64,000 bases of DNA from Novosphingobium sp. B1 (GTDB taxonomy: Bacteria; Pseudomonadota; Alphaproteobacteria; Sphingomonadales; Sphingomonadaceae): the NCBI RefSeq assembly GCF_900176395.1, contig NZ_FWXL01000003.1, positions 124,001-188,000 on the forward strand. Reading direction: 5' to 3'. Below, piece by piece: positions 27,706 to 37,595 of the stretch (its first letter is position 1; each line of letters begins with the position of its first letter). Under the pieces are notes generated by a model. It did not search any database. It worked only from the letters and a program-made list of their open reading frames with translations, and had not been told where the DNA came from. The position numbers and the translations under genes are program-made.

Positions 27706-29499
27706 TCAAAATTTTTCGAGAGAAAAATTATAAACTTTATCTATCAAATCACACATGTCCGCCGGCACTTCATCAACTTTCATCTCCTCGATAATAGCCG
27801 ACGGCGTAATAGAAACCTTATAGTCACGCTGCACTTTGCCATTAACAAAAGATAAGGCTTCTTTTCCGGGAACCATCTTAATTCTTTGCATTGGGTCGGA
27901 CCAACGGGTTTCAAACGCGCCAAGGACCGCTTCTAAAACCTTAGCCTCATGGTCTCGCTCACCCTCGCGGCGAAGAAAGGTTTTATACTTTTCAGTAAAT
28001 TGAGCCATTATGTAAGTTTTTTTCTCACGCGCAAATTCCTCAAGCACCTCCGCCGCTGAAAAGTCAGCCATGGAAATCGACGCACCGCGCAATCTTCTCT
28101 CTGCAATTTTTTTCTGAACCAATCGATCTATAACTGGAGGGATCAGAACAAAATTCTCCAATTCTTTACGCTCATGAATAATTGCAAAATTACAAACCCT
28201 TTCTAAGTCAGAAATAGTAGCTGCACACTCCGGGTCCGATCTATAATCGCGATCTAAAATCGCTCCCGATATGATGCTCCTACCCAACGGGTGCTCCATA
28301 CCCAATTTTAGACTTTTGATCTTTTCGGGGTTGAACCCATCTGTGGGAACTACAGCAAAATCACTTCTCACAGCAACGCGCTTCCGGCCAACTTTTCGTG
28401 CAAACTGAGCCAAAATCTTGAAGTCTAGGCCTTCGACAAAAAGTGCACGACGGGTCTTTGCCAGCTGCGTAAGTATTGGATTAACACTTGATCCAAGCAA
28501 AGAGAAAACCGCACCCAACTCTGTCGGTGAGCGCAACCTCTTTGCTCGAGGAAAGTCCTTAGAGATGATTGTAATTTCGTCAGCCTCGCACTCCGATATT
28601 ATTTCCGTAGAATGCGTGGCAAGAACGATGTCAGGGCCAATATCCTTCAAAATTGAAACTAACTGTCGCTGGAGATCCGAATGCAAATAAACATCCGGCT
28701 CATCTATTAAGAAAATCGAAGCGTCACTCGATTGAACTATGTGGGTCAACATTTGACACCAAACTTGAAAACCAAATCCCGACCAAAATATTTCGCGAGG
28801 CCTCCTTTTCTCCGGACAATACATAAAGAGAAATACGTCTTTTTCTCCTGAAATTTTCCCAATCTCGGGCTTAGTTACACTCATGCCCGGCCATGTTAAT
28901 TCCACTAAATCTTTAAATTGATCAAACTTCGCCGGAAAATGGTGCCAAATGTTTCTGAAATTGCGCGACGCCTGATAATTTAAGAGAGCCAGACGAGCCG
29001 CCTCTGCCTGATATAATCGCTCCCTGTGGTCTACCGGGCTTAGGACAGGGGCAAAGCCAATTTTGCACTTAAATTGCGCACGAAACGAAGATGGAGAATT
29101 GCAGGCTTTCCCTTGAGCATCAGCTATTAAATAGCACTCTCCTTGCTCAGGAAAATATAGAGTTAGTGTATGTCCGTTGTCGAGAAAGAACTTAATAGTT
29201 GCCGGTTCATCGTCATGATAGTCGTAGTAGACGTTTTCCTCAGCAATGAAGGCAGATCTTAAATCCACCACATATCCGTATACCTTTCCGTTCGGTCCAG
29301 AGACAAACTCCGCCTTCCGACTCCAAGCTTTTCGCATTGCCTCGGCTAAAATACGAAAGGCAGCTATTACCGTTCATTTTCCAGCATTGTTTGGTCCGAC
29401 CAGAACATTAAAGCGGCGCAAATCGACACGGAAGGACTCGAACGCTTTAAAGCGTTTGAACTCCACTTTGACAAATCGGTCGATTCTGCTCTGATCCAT
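27706..29499 (-). pseudogene. OLD-like AAA ATPase/TOPRIM nuclease gene with TGA in the Walker A motif
   Basis: The frame encodes about 597 residues of an overcoming-lysogenization-defect-like protein. The Walker A motif reads GPNNAGK, then TGA (29374-29376), then TVIAAFRILAEAMRK in the same frame, so the stop replaces the expected serine of GKST; TCA to TGA is one change. Walker B is LIDEPDVYLHSD, followed by LATHSTEII. The C-terminal TOPRIM part has FVEGLDFK, ILDRDYRSD and KELENF. Base composition is clearly AT-rich compared with every neighbour, which indicates recent transfer. Such proteins often serve in anti-phage defence. A downstream ATG at 29337 would give a protein without Walker A. 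The start is uncertain; TTG at 29559 is an alternative. Confidence 0.75.
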
Positions 29500-29813
29500 G
29501 ACTGTAATTTGTATCTGCTTGGACAAGCGGAAGAAAGGCTTAGCGGCTCTCTGTTTCAAGCTTTTCCGCAGAATATGGTTCGTGAGACGATGGCCCCAGG
29601 GATTGCGGTGACAAGATTACCGTGACACGTGCATCAATCCCCAATTAGCCATCCACCTAGAAACTTCCGAACCCAAGCGCTTCCGTGGTAACGGCGTTGT
29701 CCTTTCATCCTTCGACATGCTCAGGAAGATCGGCGCTTGGGCAGTGGGCTGATGCTATTGCGAGAGTGCCCTTCCAACGCTCCCCCTCCCCCGGTGGGGG
29801 GAGGAAGGCTCTT
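29500..29813. other. gene-free stretch with GC hairpin and repeat fragment
   Basis: No credible gene. At 29784-29808 a GC-rich hairpin (CCCTCCCCC against GGGGGGAGG) occurs, similar in type to hairpins near 27366 and 30920. At about 29702-29727 the sequence CCTTCGACATGCTCAGGA resembles a dispersed repeat core common in GC-rich proteobacteria. The left part presumably holds the promoter of the AT-rich ATPase gene. Confidence 0.4.
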
Positions 29814-29996
29814 ATAGCGTGCCCGAGACGCCGATGATGGCGCAGGCCAGAGTGTGAGCAGGCCGAGGCGGGGCCAGGAGGCGGGTTCGCCTTGGAGGAA
29901 GACGGCGAACAGGATCACGATCAGCGGGACAGTCGTGGCGAGGATCGGCATCAGCAGGCTGAGCGGAAGTTGCCGTGACAGTTTACTCGATCCCAA
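29814..29996 (-). pseudogene. remnant of an EamA/DMT-family transporter
   Basis: The minus strand encodes PLSLLMPILATTVPLIVILF and LQGEPASWPRLGLLTL, which matches the last membrane helices of an EamA-type drug/metabolite transporter. The frame then shifts: the next helix LACAIIGVSG and a stop are found in another frame. Everything N-terminal of this is absent. It is therefore a truncated, frameshifted fragment of about 180 bases. Confidence 0.5.
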
Positions 29997-30060
29997 GATC
30001 TGCCATGCTTTTTGGCCGCGCTTTGCCTCGCCAACGCGGGCTGCAGGGCAGGAGGGCTAC

Positions 30061-30246
30061 ATGAAGCGCACGTTGCGGGGTGGTTGCCTCATTGGCGGCA
30101 TTTGCTTTGCCGTGGGCTATGTCGGGCCGCTGTATTGGTGGCCAGAGAGCAATCTGGGGCCGTTGTTGGGGATCTTCGTGACCGGGCCGGCGGGGTTTGT
30201 TTTGGGGTGCCTGGCCGGGGCGCTTGGGGTGTTCGGGCGGGATTGA
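30061..30246 (+). CDS. 61-residue two-span membrane protein
   Basis: A short frame with the strong ribosome binding site AGGAGG before its ATG. The protein MKRTLRGGCLIGGICFAVGY has two hydrophobic segments, about residues 8-22 and 33-58, joined by the loop GPLYWWPESNLGP. It is glycine-rich throughout. No named family was recognised. It lies alone between the transporter remnant and a palindromic repeat. Confidence 0.6.
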   Translation: MKRTLRGGCLIGGICFAVGYVGPLYWWPESNLGPLLGIFVTGPAGFVLGCLAGALGVFGRD

Positions 30247-30334
30247 GGGTTTGAAGGTGGTGGGGAGTGGCTTCTTGCGCCTTGCTTCCTTGCCCCTCAC
30301 CTCCGCCAACCGTTTTGCGACTACCTATCAGTTC

Positions 30335-30420
30335 GTAATCGCGAGCCTGGCGAAGCAATCCGGCGCGGTTGGGTGCCGCCATGGATTGCTTCGTCCACTC
30401 CGCCTTCTGGCAATGACAAT
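30335..30420. repeat. REP-like palindromic element
   Basis: CGAAGCAATCC (30351-30361) and GGATTGCTTCG (30383-30393) are perfect inverted arms. The outer flanks GCGAGCCTGG and CTTCTGGCAATGAC continue an imperfect palindrome. This matches the widespread repeat whose arms read roughly TTGCGAG...GAAGCAATCC and GGATTGCTTCG...CGCAATGA, found in intergenic regions of many alphaproteobacteria. Confidence 0.6.
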
Positions 30421-30951
30421 GGCGAGGCCTGTTCTCTGCTGCAAGGCCCGGGGCAAGCGGCTTGCACTTGCAATCGATTGAAGTTTTTAAAGGCGTTGAC
30501 TTGGGCGATTTTGAAAGAAGCGCGCAGATCACTTGCGGCTGCAAGCATATGCAACAAATGAAGCCAAAATGGCTTTGTAGCCTGAGTAATCAATAGAGAC
30601 AGTTAGCCCGAGACTGCGTCTTCGACGACGTCCGCTGGAGCGGAAAGCGTCCAGATCAGTTGACGTTGCATTTGCCTTACACTCCGGCCGTCACTAGCAG
30701 GCCGTCAGGGCACCGATTGAGCTACTCTTTCTGGTCTCCGGGAACGCTAAGGCTTGGCCGAGCGGCGCTTATGCCATTACGACCGCTGCCGAGCGTTCCC
30801 GCCCGCCCCCCCCTTTATCGCAAAGCCTCCGAGCTGTTCTTGCGGCAAGGGAACGGCGGGTGCCCACCTGCTTGCGCGGGAGAGGAACGCCCGTCTCACG
30901 GCCTTTCCTTGCGCCCCGCCCTTCTCCCTTGCAGGAGACAGGGCGGCACCA
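30421..30951. other. gene-free stretch downstream of uvrA
   Basis: About 530 bases without a supported gene; open frames lack ribosome binding sites and sensible codon use. Near 30908-30945 an imperfect hairpin (CCCGCCCTTCTCCC against GGAGACAGGGCGG) lies just past the uvrA stop and may end its transcript. The stretch around 30480-30600 is less GC-rich than its surroundings. Otherwise nothing is recognised. Confidence 0.4.
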
Positions 30952-33864
30952 TCAGCGCTTCAGCAGGGGCGCAAGGTAGTGGCCGGTGAAGCTGCGCTTG
31001 TTCCTGGCGACCTGCTCCGGCGTGCCTTCGGCGACGATCTCGCCGCCGCGGACGCCGCCTTCGGGGCCGAGGTCGATCAGCCAGTCGGCGGTCTTGATCA
31101 CATCGAGGTTGTGTTCGATCACGACGACGCTGTTGCCCTGGTCGACGAGGCGGTGGAGGACTTCCAATAGCTTGCGCACGTCCTCGAAGTGGAGGCCGGT
31201 GGTGGGCTCGTCCAAGATGTAGAGCGTCTGCCCGGTCGAGCGGCGGGCGAGTTCCTTGGCGAGCTTGACGCGCTGCGCCTCGCCGCCCGACAGCGTCGTC
31301 GCCTGCTGGCCGACCTTGACGTAGCCCAGGCCGACCTCATTGAGCATGTGCATGCGGTCCCGGATGGGCGGCACGGCCTTGAAGAACTCCTCGGCGTCCT
31401 CGATCGTCATGTCGAGCACGTCGGCGATGGAGTGGCCCTTGAACTTCACCTCGAGCGTTTCGCGGTTGTAGCGCTTGCCGTCGCACTCCTCGCACGTCAC
31501 GTAGACGTCGGGCAGGAAGTGCATCTCGATCTTGATCAGGCCATCGCCCTGGCACTTCTCGCAACGGCCGCCCTTGACGTTGAAGCTGAAGCGACCGGCC
31601 TTGTAGCCGCGCGCGGCGCTCTCCGGCAGGCCTGCAAACCAGTCACGGATCAGGGTGAAGGCGCCGGTGTAGGTTGCGGGGTTGGACCGGGGGGTGCGGC
31701 CGATGGGAGACTGGTCGATCTCGATCACCTTGTCGCAATTCTCGAGCCCGGTGACGCGATCATGCGCGCCGGCGATGACGCGCGCGCCGTTCAGCGTGCG
31801 GGCGGCGACGGCGTGGAGCGTGTCGATGGTGAAGCTCGACTTGCCCGAGCCGGAGACGCCGGTGACGCAAGTGAAGGTGCCGAGCGGGATCTTGGCGCTG
31901 ACGTTCTGGAGGTTGTTGGCGCGGGCGCCCTCGACGCTGATGAACAGGCCGTTGCCCTTGCGGCGCGTAGCCGGGACCTCGATGCGGCGAGAGCCGGTGA
32001 GGTACTGGCCTGTGAGGCTGTTGGGGTTGGACAGGATATCGTCCAACGTGCCCTGCGCGACAATCTCGCCGCCGTGGACGCCGGCGCCGGGGCCGAGATC
32101 GACCACATGGTCAGCCGTGCGGATGGCGTCTTCGTCATGCTCTACCACGATCACGGTGTTGCCGAGATCGCGCAGGCGCTTGAGCGTTTCGAGCAGGCGG
32201 TCATTGTCGCGCTGGTGGAGGCCGATGGAGGGTTCGTCGAGCACGTAGAGCACGCCCGAGAGGCCCGAGCCGATCTGGCTGGCAAGGCGGATGCGCTGGC
32301 TCTCGCCGCCCGAAAGGGTGCCGGAGGTGCGATCGAGGTTGAGGTAATCGAGGCCGACGTTGTTGAGGAAGCCGAGGCGCTCGTTGATTTCCTTGAGGAT
32401 GGCCTTGGCGATCTGGCTCTGCTGGCTGGTAAGCTGGCCATCGAGGTTGGCGTACCATTCGACCGCGGCGGCGACGGAGAGGCGGGTGACCGAGGAGATA
32501 TCGCGGCCGGCGACCTTGACCGAGAGCGCCTCGGGCTTGAGGCGCTTGCCCTCGCAGGTTTCGCACGGCTGCGCGGTCTGGAACTTGCCCAGCTCCTCGC
32601 GCATCCACGCGCTCTCGGTCTGCAGCATGCGGCGGTTGAGGTTGCCGATCACGCCCTCGAAGGCCTTGTTGACGGTGTAGGACTTCTTGCCGTCGATGAA
32701 GGTCAGCGGCACGGCCTTGCCGGCGGTGCCATAAAGGATGATGATCTTGACCTCTGCCGGCAGCGCGTCCCACGGCGTATCGAGGCTGAAGCCGAAATGC
32801 GCGGCGAGGCTGGCGAGGACCTGCATGTAATAGGGCGACGGCGGGTTGCTCTTCGCCCAGGGAACGACGGCGCCCTGCTTCAACGACAGGTTCTCGTTCG
32901 GGACGACGAGCTGGGGATCGAACAGGAGCTTTTCGCCCAGGCCATCGCACGCCGGGCAAGCGCCTTGGGGGGCGTTGAACGAGAACAGGCGCGGTTCGAT
33001 GGATTCAATGGTGAAGCCGCTGACAGGGCAGGCGAACTTTTCGGAGAAGACGATGCGGTTGGCGGCAAGGCCGGTCTTCTTCATGCTGCCCTTCTTGCCC
33101 TTGGCGTCCGCCTCTGCCTCTTCTTCGCGGCCCGGGACGACGCCATCGGCGAGATCGACGTAGGCGAGGCCGTCGGCCAGCTTCAGCGCCTGCTCGAAGC
33201 TGTCAGCGAGGCGGGTCTGGATACCGTCGCGCACGGCGATGCGATCGACCACGACCTCGATATCGTGCTTGAGCTTCTTGTCGAGCGCGGGGGCATCCTC
33301 GATCGGCATGATCTCCCCGTTGATGCGCACGCGGGTGTAGCCGGCTTTCTGCCATTCGGCGAGTTCGCGGCGGTATTCGCCCTTGCGACCGCGCACGACG
33401 GGAGCGAGCAGATAGGCGCGCGTGCCTTCGGGCAGGGCCATTACGCGGTCGACCATCTGGCTGACGGTCTGCGCCGAGATCGGCTCGCCCGTGGCGGGGC
33501 TGTAGGGGATGCCGATGCGCGCCCAGAGCAGGCGCATGTAGTCATAGACCTCGGTCACCGTGGCGACGGTGGAGCGCGGGTTGCGGCTGGTGGTCTTCTG
33601 CTCGATGCTGATGGCGGGCGAGAGGCCGTCGATATGTTCGACGTCGGGCTTCTGCATCATCTCGAGGAACTGGCGCGCGTAGGCCGACAGCGATTCAACG
33701 TAGCGGCGCTGGCCTTCGGCGTAGATCGTATCGAACGCTAGGCTGGACTTGCCCGATCCGGACAGGCCGGTGATGACGATCAGGCTATCGCGCGGGAGAT
33801 CGATGTCGATCCCCTTGAGATTGTGTTCACGGGCACCGCGGACGGAAATGGTGTTCAAGGACAT
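30952..33864 (-). CDS. uvrA: excinuclease ABC subunit A
   Basis: A 970-residue damage-recognition ATPase of nucleotide excision repair. Two ABC modules are visible: [14 protein letters not shown] with [19 protein letters not shown], and [14 protein letters not shown] with [19 protein letters not shown]. Zinc sites include [17 protein letters not shown], and the C-terminal finger CEKC...CEEC. An acidic/lysine-rich insert of about 20 residues lies before the first zinc region. The start at 33864 gives the family N-terminus [19 protein letters not shown] LexA box sits 11 bases upstream of the start codon, so it is SOS-regulated as in other bacteria. Confidence 0.98.
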   Translation of the reverse strand: MSLNTISVRGAREHNLKGIDIDLPRDSLIVITGLSGSGKSSLAFDTIYAEGQRRYVESLSAYARQFLEMMQKPDVEHIDGLSPAISIEQKTTSRNPRSTVATVTEVYDYMRLLWARIGIPYSPATGEPISAQTVSQMVDRVMALPEGTRAYLLAPVVRGRKGEYRRELAEWQKAGYTRVRINGEIMPIEDAPALDKKLKHDIEVVVDRIAVRDGIQTRLADSFEQALKLADGLAYVDLADGVVPGREEEAEADAKGKKGSMKKTGLAANRIVFSEKFACPVSGFTIESIEPRLFSFNAPQGACPACDGLGEKLLFDPQLVVPNENLSLKQGAVVPWAKSNPPSPYYMQVLASLAAHFGFSLDTPWDALPAEVKIIILYGTAGKAVPLTFIDGKKSYTVNKAFEGVIGNLNRRMLQTESAWMREELGKFQTAQPCETCEGKRLKPEALSVKVAGRDISSVTRLSVAAAVEWYANLDGQLTSQQSQIAKAILKEINERLGFLNNVGLDYLNLDRTSGTLSGGESQRIRLASQIGSGLSGVLYVLDEPSIGLHQRDNDRLLETLKRLRDLGNTVIVVEHDEDAIRTADHVVDLGPGAGVHGGEIVAQGTLDDILSNPNSLTGQYLTGSRRIEVPATRRKGNGLFISVEGARANNLQNVSAKIPLGTFTCVTGVSGSGKSSFTIDTLHAVAARTLNGARVIAGAHDRVTGLENCDKVIEIDQSPIGRTPRSNPATYTGAFTLIRDWFAGLPESAARGYKAGRFSFNVKGGRCEKCQGDGLIKIEMHFLPDVYVTCEECDGKRYNRETLEVKFKGHSIADVLDMTIEDAEEFFKAVPPIRDRMHMLNEVGLGYVKVGQQATTLSGGEAQRVKLAKELARRSTGQTLYILDEPTTGLHFEDVRKLLEVLHRLVDQGNSVVVIEHNLDVIKTADWLIDLGPEGGVRGGEIVAEGTPEQVARNKRSFTGHYLAPLLKR

Positions 33865-33874
33865 GCGCGGCGGT

Positions 33875-33889
33875 GTTCCATATTTGTTC
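33875..33889 (-). promoter_or_regulatory. LexA (SOS) box of uvrA
   Basis: GTTC at 33875-33878, seven bases, GTTC at 33886-33889, the perfect alphaproteobacterial LexA-binding form. Its position 11-25 bases upstream of the uvrA start codon would block transcription initiation or early elongation. uvrA is a conserved member of the SOS regulon, so this site is an internal check on the other two boxes in the window. Confidence 0.9.
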
Positions 33890-34122
33890 GGTTTTCGCAA
33901 GGGATTCGGGCGCGAGCAGAAGCCCGGTTGCAAGCGCCATGTGGGGAGCGGACCGGTGCAGTGCAATATGGGCTTTGGGGGTCGGGGGTTTCGCCGCGGC
34001 AGCCCGATCCGCGACGAGCAGGACAGCGGCTGCGACCGGCTGAAAACGCCTCGCCGCAATGTGGATTGTCGCCGCCCACGATCCGCAGGATGACACTGGA
34101 ATAACATGAGGGTCTCAGAACG

Positions 34123-34461
34123 ATGAACTTGCGGACGATGTGCGGCGCGCTGGCGCTTGGGCTGGTGGTGGCGCCGGGTGTGGCACTGGCCGACGATCCC
34201 TATGACCCGCAGATGCGCACGCAAGCCGCGCGCGAGCGGGACCGCGCGATCATCCGCAAGCTCAACCAGCAGGAACTGGCCCGCGTGCGCGAGCGCGATG
34301 CCCGCTATGCCGAAGGTTGGGCGCAATGGCGCAGCGGCGGTCGCGACGAGCGGGCCGACGATTACGCGCAGGCACAGCGCGAGTACGAGGATCGCATGGC
34401 GCAGTGGCGGCGTGCGGTGGCAGCTTGCCGTGCGGGGCACTACGAATATTGCGCACGTTGA
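34123..34461 (+). CDS. small secreted protein of unknown function
   Basis: A 112-residue protein with a signal peptide cleaved after VALA (about residue 23). The mature part is highly charged and helical, with repeated arginine, glutamate and aspartate, aromatic residues ([24 protein letters not shown]), and ends [11 protein letters not shown] with two cysteines that could pair. It is divergent from uvrA. No family name was recognised; similar small periplasmic proteins occur in sphingomonads. Confidence 0.75.
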   Translation: MNLRTMCGALALGLVVAPGVALADDPYDPQMRTQAARERDRAIIRKLNQQELARVRERDARYAEGWAQWRSGGRDERADDYAQAQREYEDRMAQWRRAVAACRAGHYEYCAR

Positions 34462-34595
34462 GGCCGTGCAAGACCTCGACATTTTGTCGGTCTGAATCGT
34501 AACTTTGTCGAAACCATACAATTGCGCATTGCGAAATTTTGCTAGCAGGCCTTTCGAAAGTTAGTCCCTGCCCGCAAACAAGGTTCGATTTCGCA

Positions 34596-34793
34596 ATGTC
34601 CGCCGAGATCCTCGATCATCGCCAGCCGCCAGCGCAGAGCCTGTTCTGCCGCAGCGCCAACGCGCGCGAGGATCGGCCGGCGATCTCGCTGCAGGTGCGC
34701 GAAAGCTTTGCAGCGCGCTTCGCCGCCGACTTCGCCGCGGCCCTGACCGAACATCGTCATGAAGACGATGCGAAACCCGTGCTTGCGGCGTGA
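34596..34793 (+). CDS. small hypothetical protein
   Basis: A 65-residue frame, MSAEILDHRQPPAQSLFCRS onward, ending EDDAKPVLAA. Almost every third codon position is G or C, which supports real coding on this strand. There is no membrane segment or known motif, and the ribosome binding site is weak. A competing open frame on the other strand has poorer codon use. It stands alone between the secreted protein and btuD. Confidence 0.5.
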   Translation: MSAEILDHRQPPAQSLFCRSANAREDRPAISLQVRESFAARFAADFAAALTEHRHEDDAKPVLAA

Positions 34794-34850
34794 CCCGAAA
34801 TTGACCTGATTGCATCCACCCGCGCCACGGCGGGGGTCTTGCAAGGGATT

Positions 34851-35690
34851 TCAGAATCCCAGAGCCATGTGGCCCGGTTCACCCAGCCACCGCGCATCAA
34901 GACCCCAGACATCGCGGATCACGGCTTCCGACAGGGCCTTTTCCGGGCGGCCTTGCGCCATGACCTGCCCGCGATTCAGCACGACGACATGATCGGCGTG
35001 GTTCATTGCCAGAGCCAGATCATGCACGACCAGGACGATCCCCCTCCCCCCTCTCTCCGCGCCGGAACCGTTCGTGTGAAAACCGCGTCCCGCAAGTGAG
35101 CGCAGACGCTGGACCAGCGACTGCTGGTGGGCAAGATCAAGCGCCGCAAGCGGTTCATCGGCCAATATCCAGTGCGGCTGCGTGGCAAGGACGCGAGCAA
35201 GCAGCGCGCGCGCGCGCTCACCGCCCGAGAGCGAGGACAGTGTTCGTTCGGCCAGCGGTTCGAGTTGCATCGTGGCCAGCGCGCCAGCCACTGCAAGAGC
35301 ATCGGCGTCTGGCCCGGACCGATGCGGCAGGCGCCCAAGGCCGACCAGCGTGCGGACAGAGAGATTCCACGCCACTTCGCCCGATTGCGGCAGGTAACCA
35401 AGGCGGCGTGCACGTTCCTGTGGCAGCAACTGGTTTATCGGCGTACTGACCAGCGTTACGGTGCCGCTGTCCGGCCGCACGAGCCCTGCCAGCGCCGCGA
35501 GCAGCGTGGATTTGCCCGCGCCATTGGGGCCGACGATGGCAGTGACCGTTCCCGGCTGGAATTGCACGGTTACGTTCTGCAGACGCCGGGCGACCGTGAG
35601 ACCGAGCGCCTCTAGCACGGCGATTCCATCGTGCGCCGTGATTCCATCGGGCGCCGTGATCGCGACAGGCAATCGGGAATGCTCATGCAA
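34851..35690 (-). CDS. btuD: cobalamin/iron-siderophore ABC transporter, ATP-binding protein
   Basis: A 279-residue ABC ATPase energising uptake across the inner membrane. Walker A is VGPNGAGKST, the signature is LSSLSGGERARALLARVL and Walker B is WILADEPLAALDLAHQQ. The N-terminus carries a tandem six-residue repeat (ITAPDG-ITAHDG) encoded by an 18-base duplication at 35622-35657, and a glycine-rich insert (GRGFHTNGSGAERGGRG) lies before the switch region. It overlaps btuC by eight bases. The cobalamin riboswitch upstream of btuB sets the likely substrate. Confidence 0.9.
   Translation of the reverse strand: MHEHSRLPVAITAPDGITAHDGIAVLEALGLTVARRLQNVTVQFQPGTVTAIVGPNGAGKSTLLAALAGLVRPDSGTVTLVSTPINQLLPQERARRLGYLPQSGEVAWNLSVRTLVGLGRLPHRSGPDADALAVAGALATMQLEPLAERTLSSLSGGERARALLARVLATQPHWILADEPLAALDLAHQQSLVQRLRSLAGRGFHTNGSGAERGGRGIVLVVHDLALAMNHADHVVVLNRGQVMAQGRPEKALSEAVIRDVWGLDARWLGEPGHMALGF
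35622..35657. repeat. 18-base tandem duplication inside btuD
   Basis: GATTCCATCGTGCGCCGT (35622-35639) is followed directly by the same unit with one mismatch (35640-35657). It keeps the btuD frame and doubles six residues near the N-terminus, before the ATPase fold begins. Confidence 0.8.
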
Positions 35691-36645
35691 GGTTCCTTCG
35701 CAGCTTGAGCAGAAGGCGCAGGAAGAAGGGCGAACCAGCCAGGCTCAGCGCGATGCCAAGCCGCAGTTCTCCGCCTTGGAGGGGAAGGACACGGCAGAGG
35801 CAATCTGCGGCGAGCAGCAGCAGCGCACCGGCAAGCGCGGAGGGCACGAGCGTGGCAGAAGGGCGCTGATCGGTGAACGGCCGGACGAAATGCGGCACCA
35901 TCAAACCGACGAAGCCGATCATCCCTGCGACGGCAACGCCGCTGCCGACGATCAGGCCGATGGAGCAGATCATCAACCCAAGCAGCCGGGCAGGTTCCAC
36001 CCCGAGCGAGCGCGCCGCCGCCTCGCCCAGCGCCAGAGCATCGAGCGCGGGGCCGGCCCGCCACAAACCGACAAGACCGAGCAGCGTGAGGGGCGCTGCA
36101 AGGCGCACTTCGTGCCACCCGCGGTCAGCCAGAGCGCCCATCAGCCAGGTCACGATCTCGGACAAGGCGAATGGATTGGGCGCAAGGCTGATGGCGAGGC
36201 TGGTGAGAGCGCCAGCCAGGCTGGCGATCATCATGCCGGCCAGCGTGAACAGGGTGATCCCGCCACTGCGGCCTGCGATCAGCGCCAGCAAGGCCATCGC
36301 GCTGGCGGCACCGACAAGGGCGAACAGAGGCAGGGTGACGCCCTGTGACTCATAACCTGAGTAGAACGACAGAACGGCGCCCAGAGCAGCAGCAGGAGCG
36401 ATGCCGAACAGGCCGGGATCTGCCAGCGGGTTGCGCAGATAGCCCTGCATGGCCGCGCCCGCTGCGCCAAGGCCTGAGCCGAGCACAAGAGCAAGCAAGG
36501 CGCGAGGCAAGCGCAGTTCCATGAGGATCGTCGTGGCGTTGGGGACTGGCGGGCCGAACGGATCGATCCACACCTGACCTGCAAGAAGCGAGATCGGAAG
36601 GGCGAACGCAAGGGCGGCAAGCAGCAGGATGACGGGGCGGGTCAT
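35683..36645 (-). CDS. btuC: cobalamin/iron-siderophore ABC transporter, permease
   Basis: A 320-residue inner membrane protein of the FecCD/BtuC family with about ten membrane helices. Typical segments are LRLPRALLALVLGSGLGAAG, MQGYLRNPLADPGLFGI and the C-terminal GFVGLMVPHFVRPFTDQR followed by LLLAADCLCRVL. Its start overlaps the btuF stop by four bases and its end overlaps btuD, so the three genes are translated as one unit. Confidence 0.93.
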   Translation of the reverse strand: MTRPVILLLAALAFALPISLLAGQVWIDPFGPPVPNATTILMELRLPRALLALVLGSGLGAAGAAMQGYLRNPLADPGLFGIAPAAALGAVLSFYSGYESQGVTLPLFALVGAASAMALLALIAGRSGGITLFTLAGMMIASLAGALTSLAISLAPNPFALSEIVTWLMGALADRGWHEVRLAAPLTLLGLVGLWRAGPALDALALGEAAARSLGVEPARLLGLMICSIGLIVGSGVAVAGMIGFVGLMVPHFVRPFTDQRPSATLVPSALAGALLLLAADCLCRVLPLQGGELRLGIALSLAGSPFFLRLLLKLRRNLA

Positions 36646-37595
36646 CGCGAGAGTCGCTCCACCAAACGCGATGGTCCCCCTGGCCTTGTGTGGAAGGAAT
36701 TGCGCACTTGTGCGAGTCTTTGGGCAGCGGCAACCAGCGTGGGGCCGCCGCAGTAGAGCAGCCTCGGATTCAGGCTGGCGCGGCGGGTCGTCTTCAGCGC
36801 ATCCAGCGCCGGATGAGACAACACGCGATCATCGCCCCTTCCGGTTTCAGCGGTCTGCCCGGCGACAAGGATCAGATCGGGCGGATCGGCAAGCATCCTC
36901 TCCAGCGGGAGCAGATCAGCCTGGCCCAGACCGCGCGCGGCGGCGAAGTTGGCAAATCCCGTGCGCCGCAGGAGATCGGCGATCAGGGTGCCATCACCGG
37001 GGACCATACCGCCCGATTGCCAGACGACGGTGTGGATCGGCCGTGAACCCGCCGGCGGCGCAGCAGCGGCGAGCGCCGAGTCCATACGCGCGATCAGTGC
37101 CTCGCCGCGATCAGGGTGGCCGGACAGCGCAGCGATCTTGCGGATCTGGTCACGACTGGCCTCGACCGTGCTGGCCATGCCAAGGGTTTCGAGACGCAGG
37201 CCGAGGCGCTTGTATGCGCTGGCAGTGGCAGGATCGATGAAGGTGCTGCCAAGCACGAGATCGGGCTTCAGCGCGAGGACTTCCTCCACCGTGCCGCGCG
37301 TGGCCGGGAGCGCGCTGGCGAGGCGACCGTCCATCGACGCCGAGCGCGGGTCCTTGCTGTAATGCGAGATGGCAAGAATCTGCGCAGTATCCGCTACTTC
37401 GGCAAGGATTGCATCGGTGCAGGGATTGAGACTGACAATCGTGGGATGCGCAAAGGTGCGAGGTTCGGGGGTGGCCTTGCCTTGGGGGATGCAGCCGGCG
37501 GTCAGGGACGCTGCGAGCAACACCAACCCCCTTCCCCATCCCCGACCGAGGATGGGGCACAGAGTGCGCGGCGCCTTGGGAGCGCGCGTTGCCAT
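36642..37595 (-). CDS. btuF: cobalamin/iron-siderophore ABC transporter, substrate-binding lipoprotein
   Basis: A 317-residue periplasmic binding protein. The lipobox SLTAGC follows a hydrophobic signal, so it is membrane-anchored. The class III binding fold is indicated by HPTIVSLNPCTDAILAEVAD, VEEVLALKPDLVLG and the C-terminal domain with PPDLILVAGQTAE. The N-terminal leader is long and arginine-rich. Its ATG shares one base with the btuB stop (TGATG), so the receptor and binding protein are coupled. Confidence 0.88.
   Translation of the reverse strand: MATRAPKAPRTLCPILGRGWGRGLVLLAASLTAGCIPQGKATPEPRTFAHPTIVSLNPCTDAILAEVADTAQILAISHYSKDPRSASMDGRLASALPATRGTVEEVLALKPDLVLGSTFIDPATASAYKRLGLRLETLGMASTVEASRDQIRKIAALSGHPDRGEALIARMDSALAAAAPPAGSRPIHTVVWQSGGMVPGDGTLIADLLRRTGFANFAAARGLGQADLLPLERMLADPPDLILVAGQTAETGRGDDRVLSHPALDALKTTRRASLNPRLLYCGGPTLVAAAQRLAQVRNSFHTRPGGPSRLVERLSR

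Noticed and set aside
29374..29376. Selenocysteine at the TGA in the ATPase Walker A motif
   Set aside because: The expected residue is serine or threonine, no SECIS-like hairpin was recognised just downstream, and a one-base mutation is simpler.
31189..33741. Long open frame on the plus strand opposite uvrA
   Set aside because: It mirrors the uvrA codons; uvrA has all family motifs, and long antisense frames are expected in GC-rich genes.
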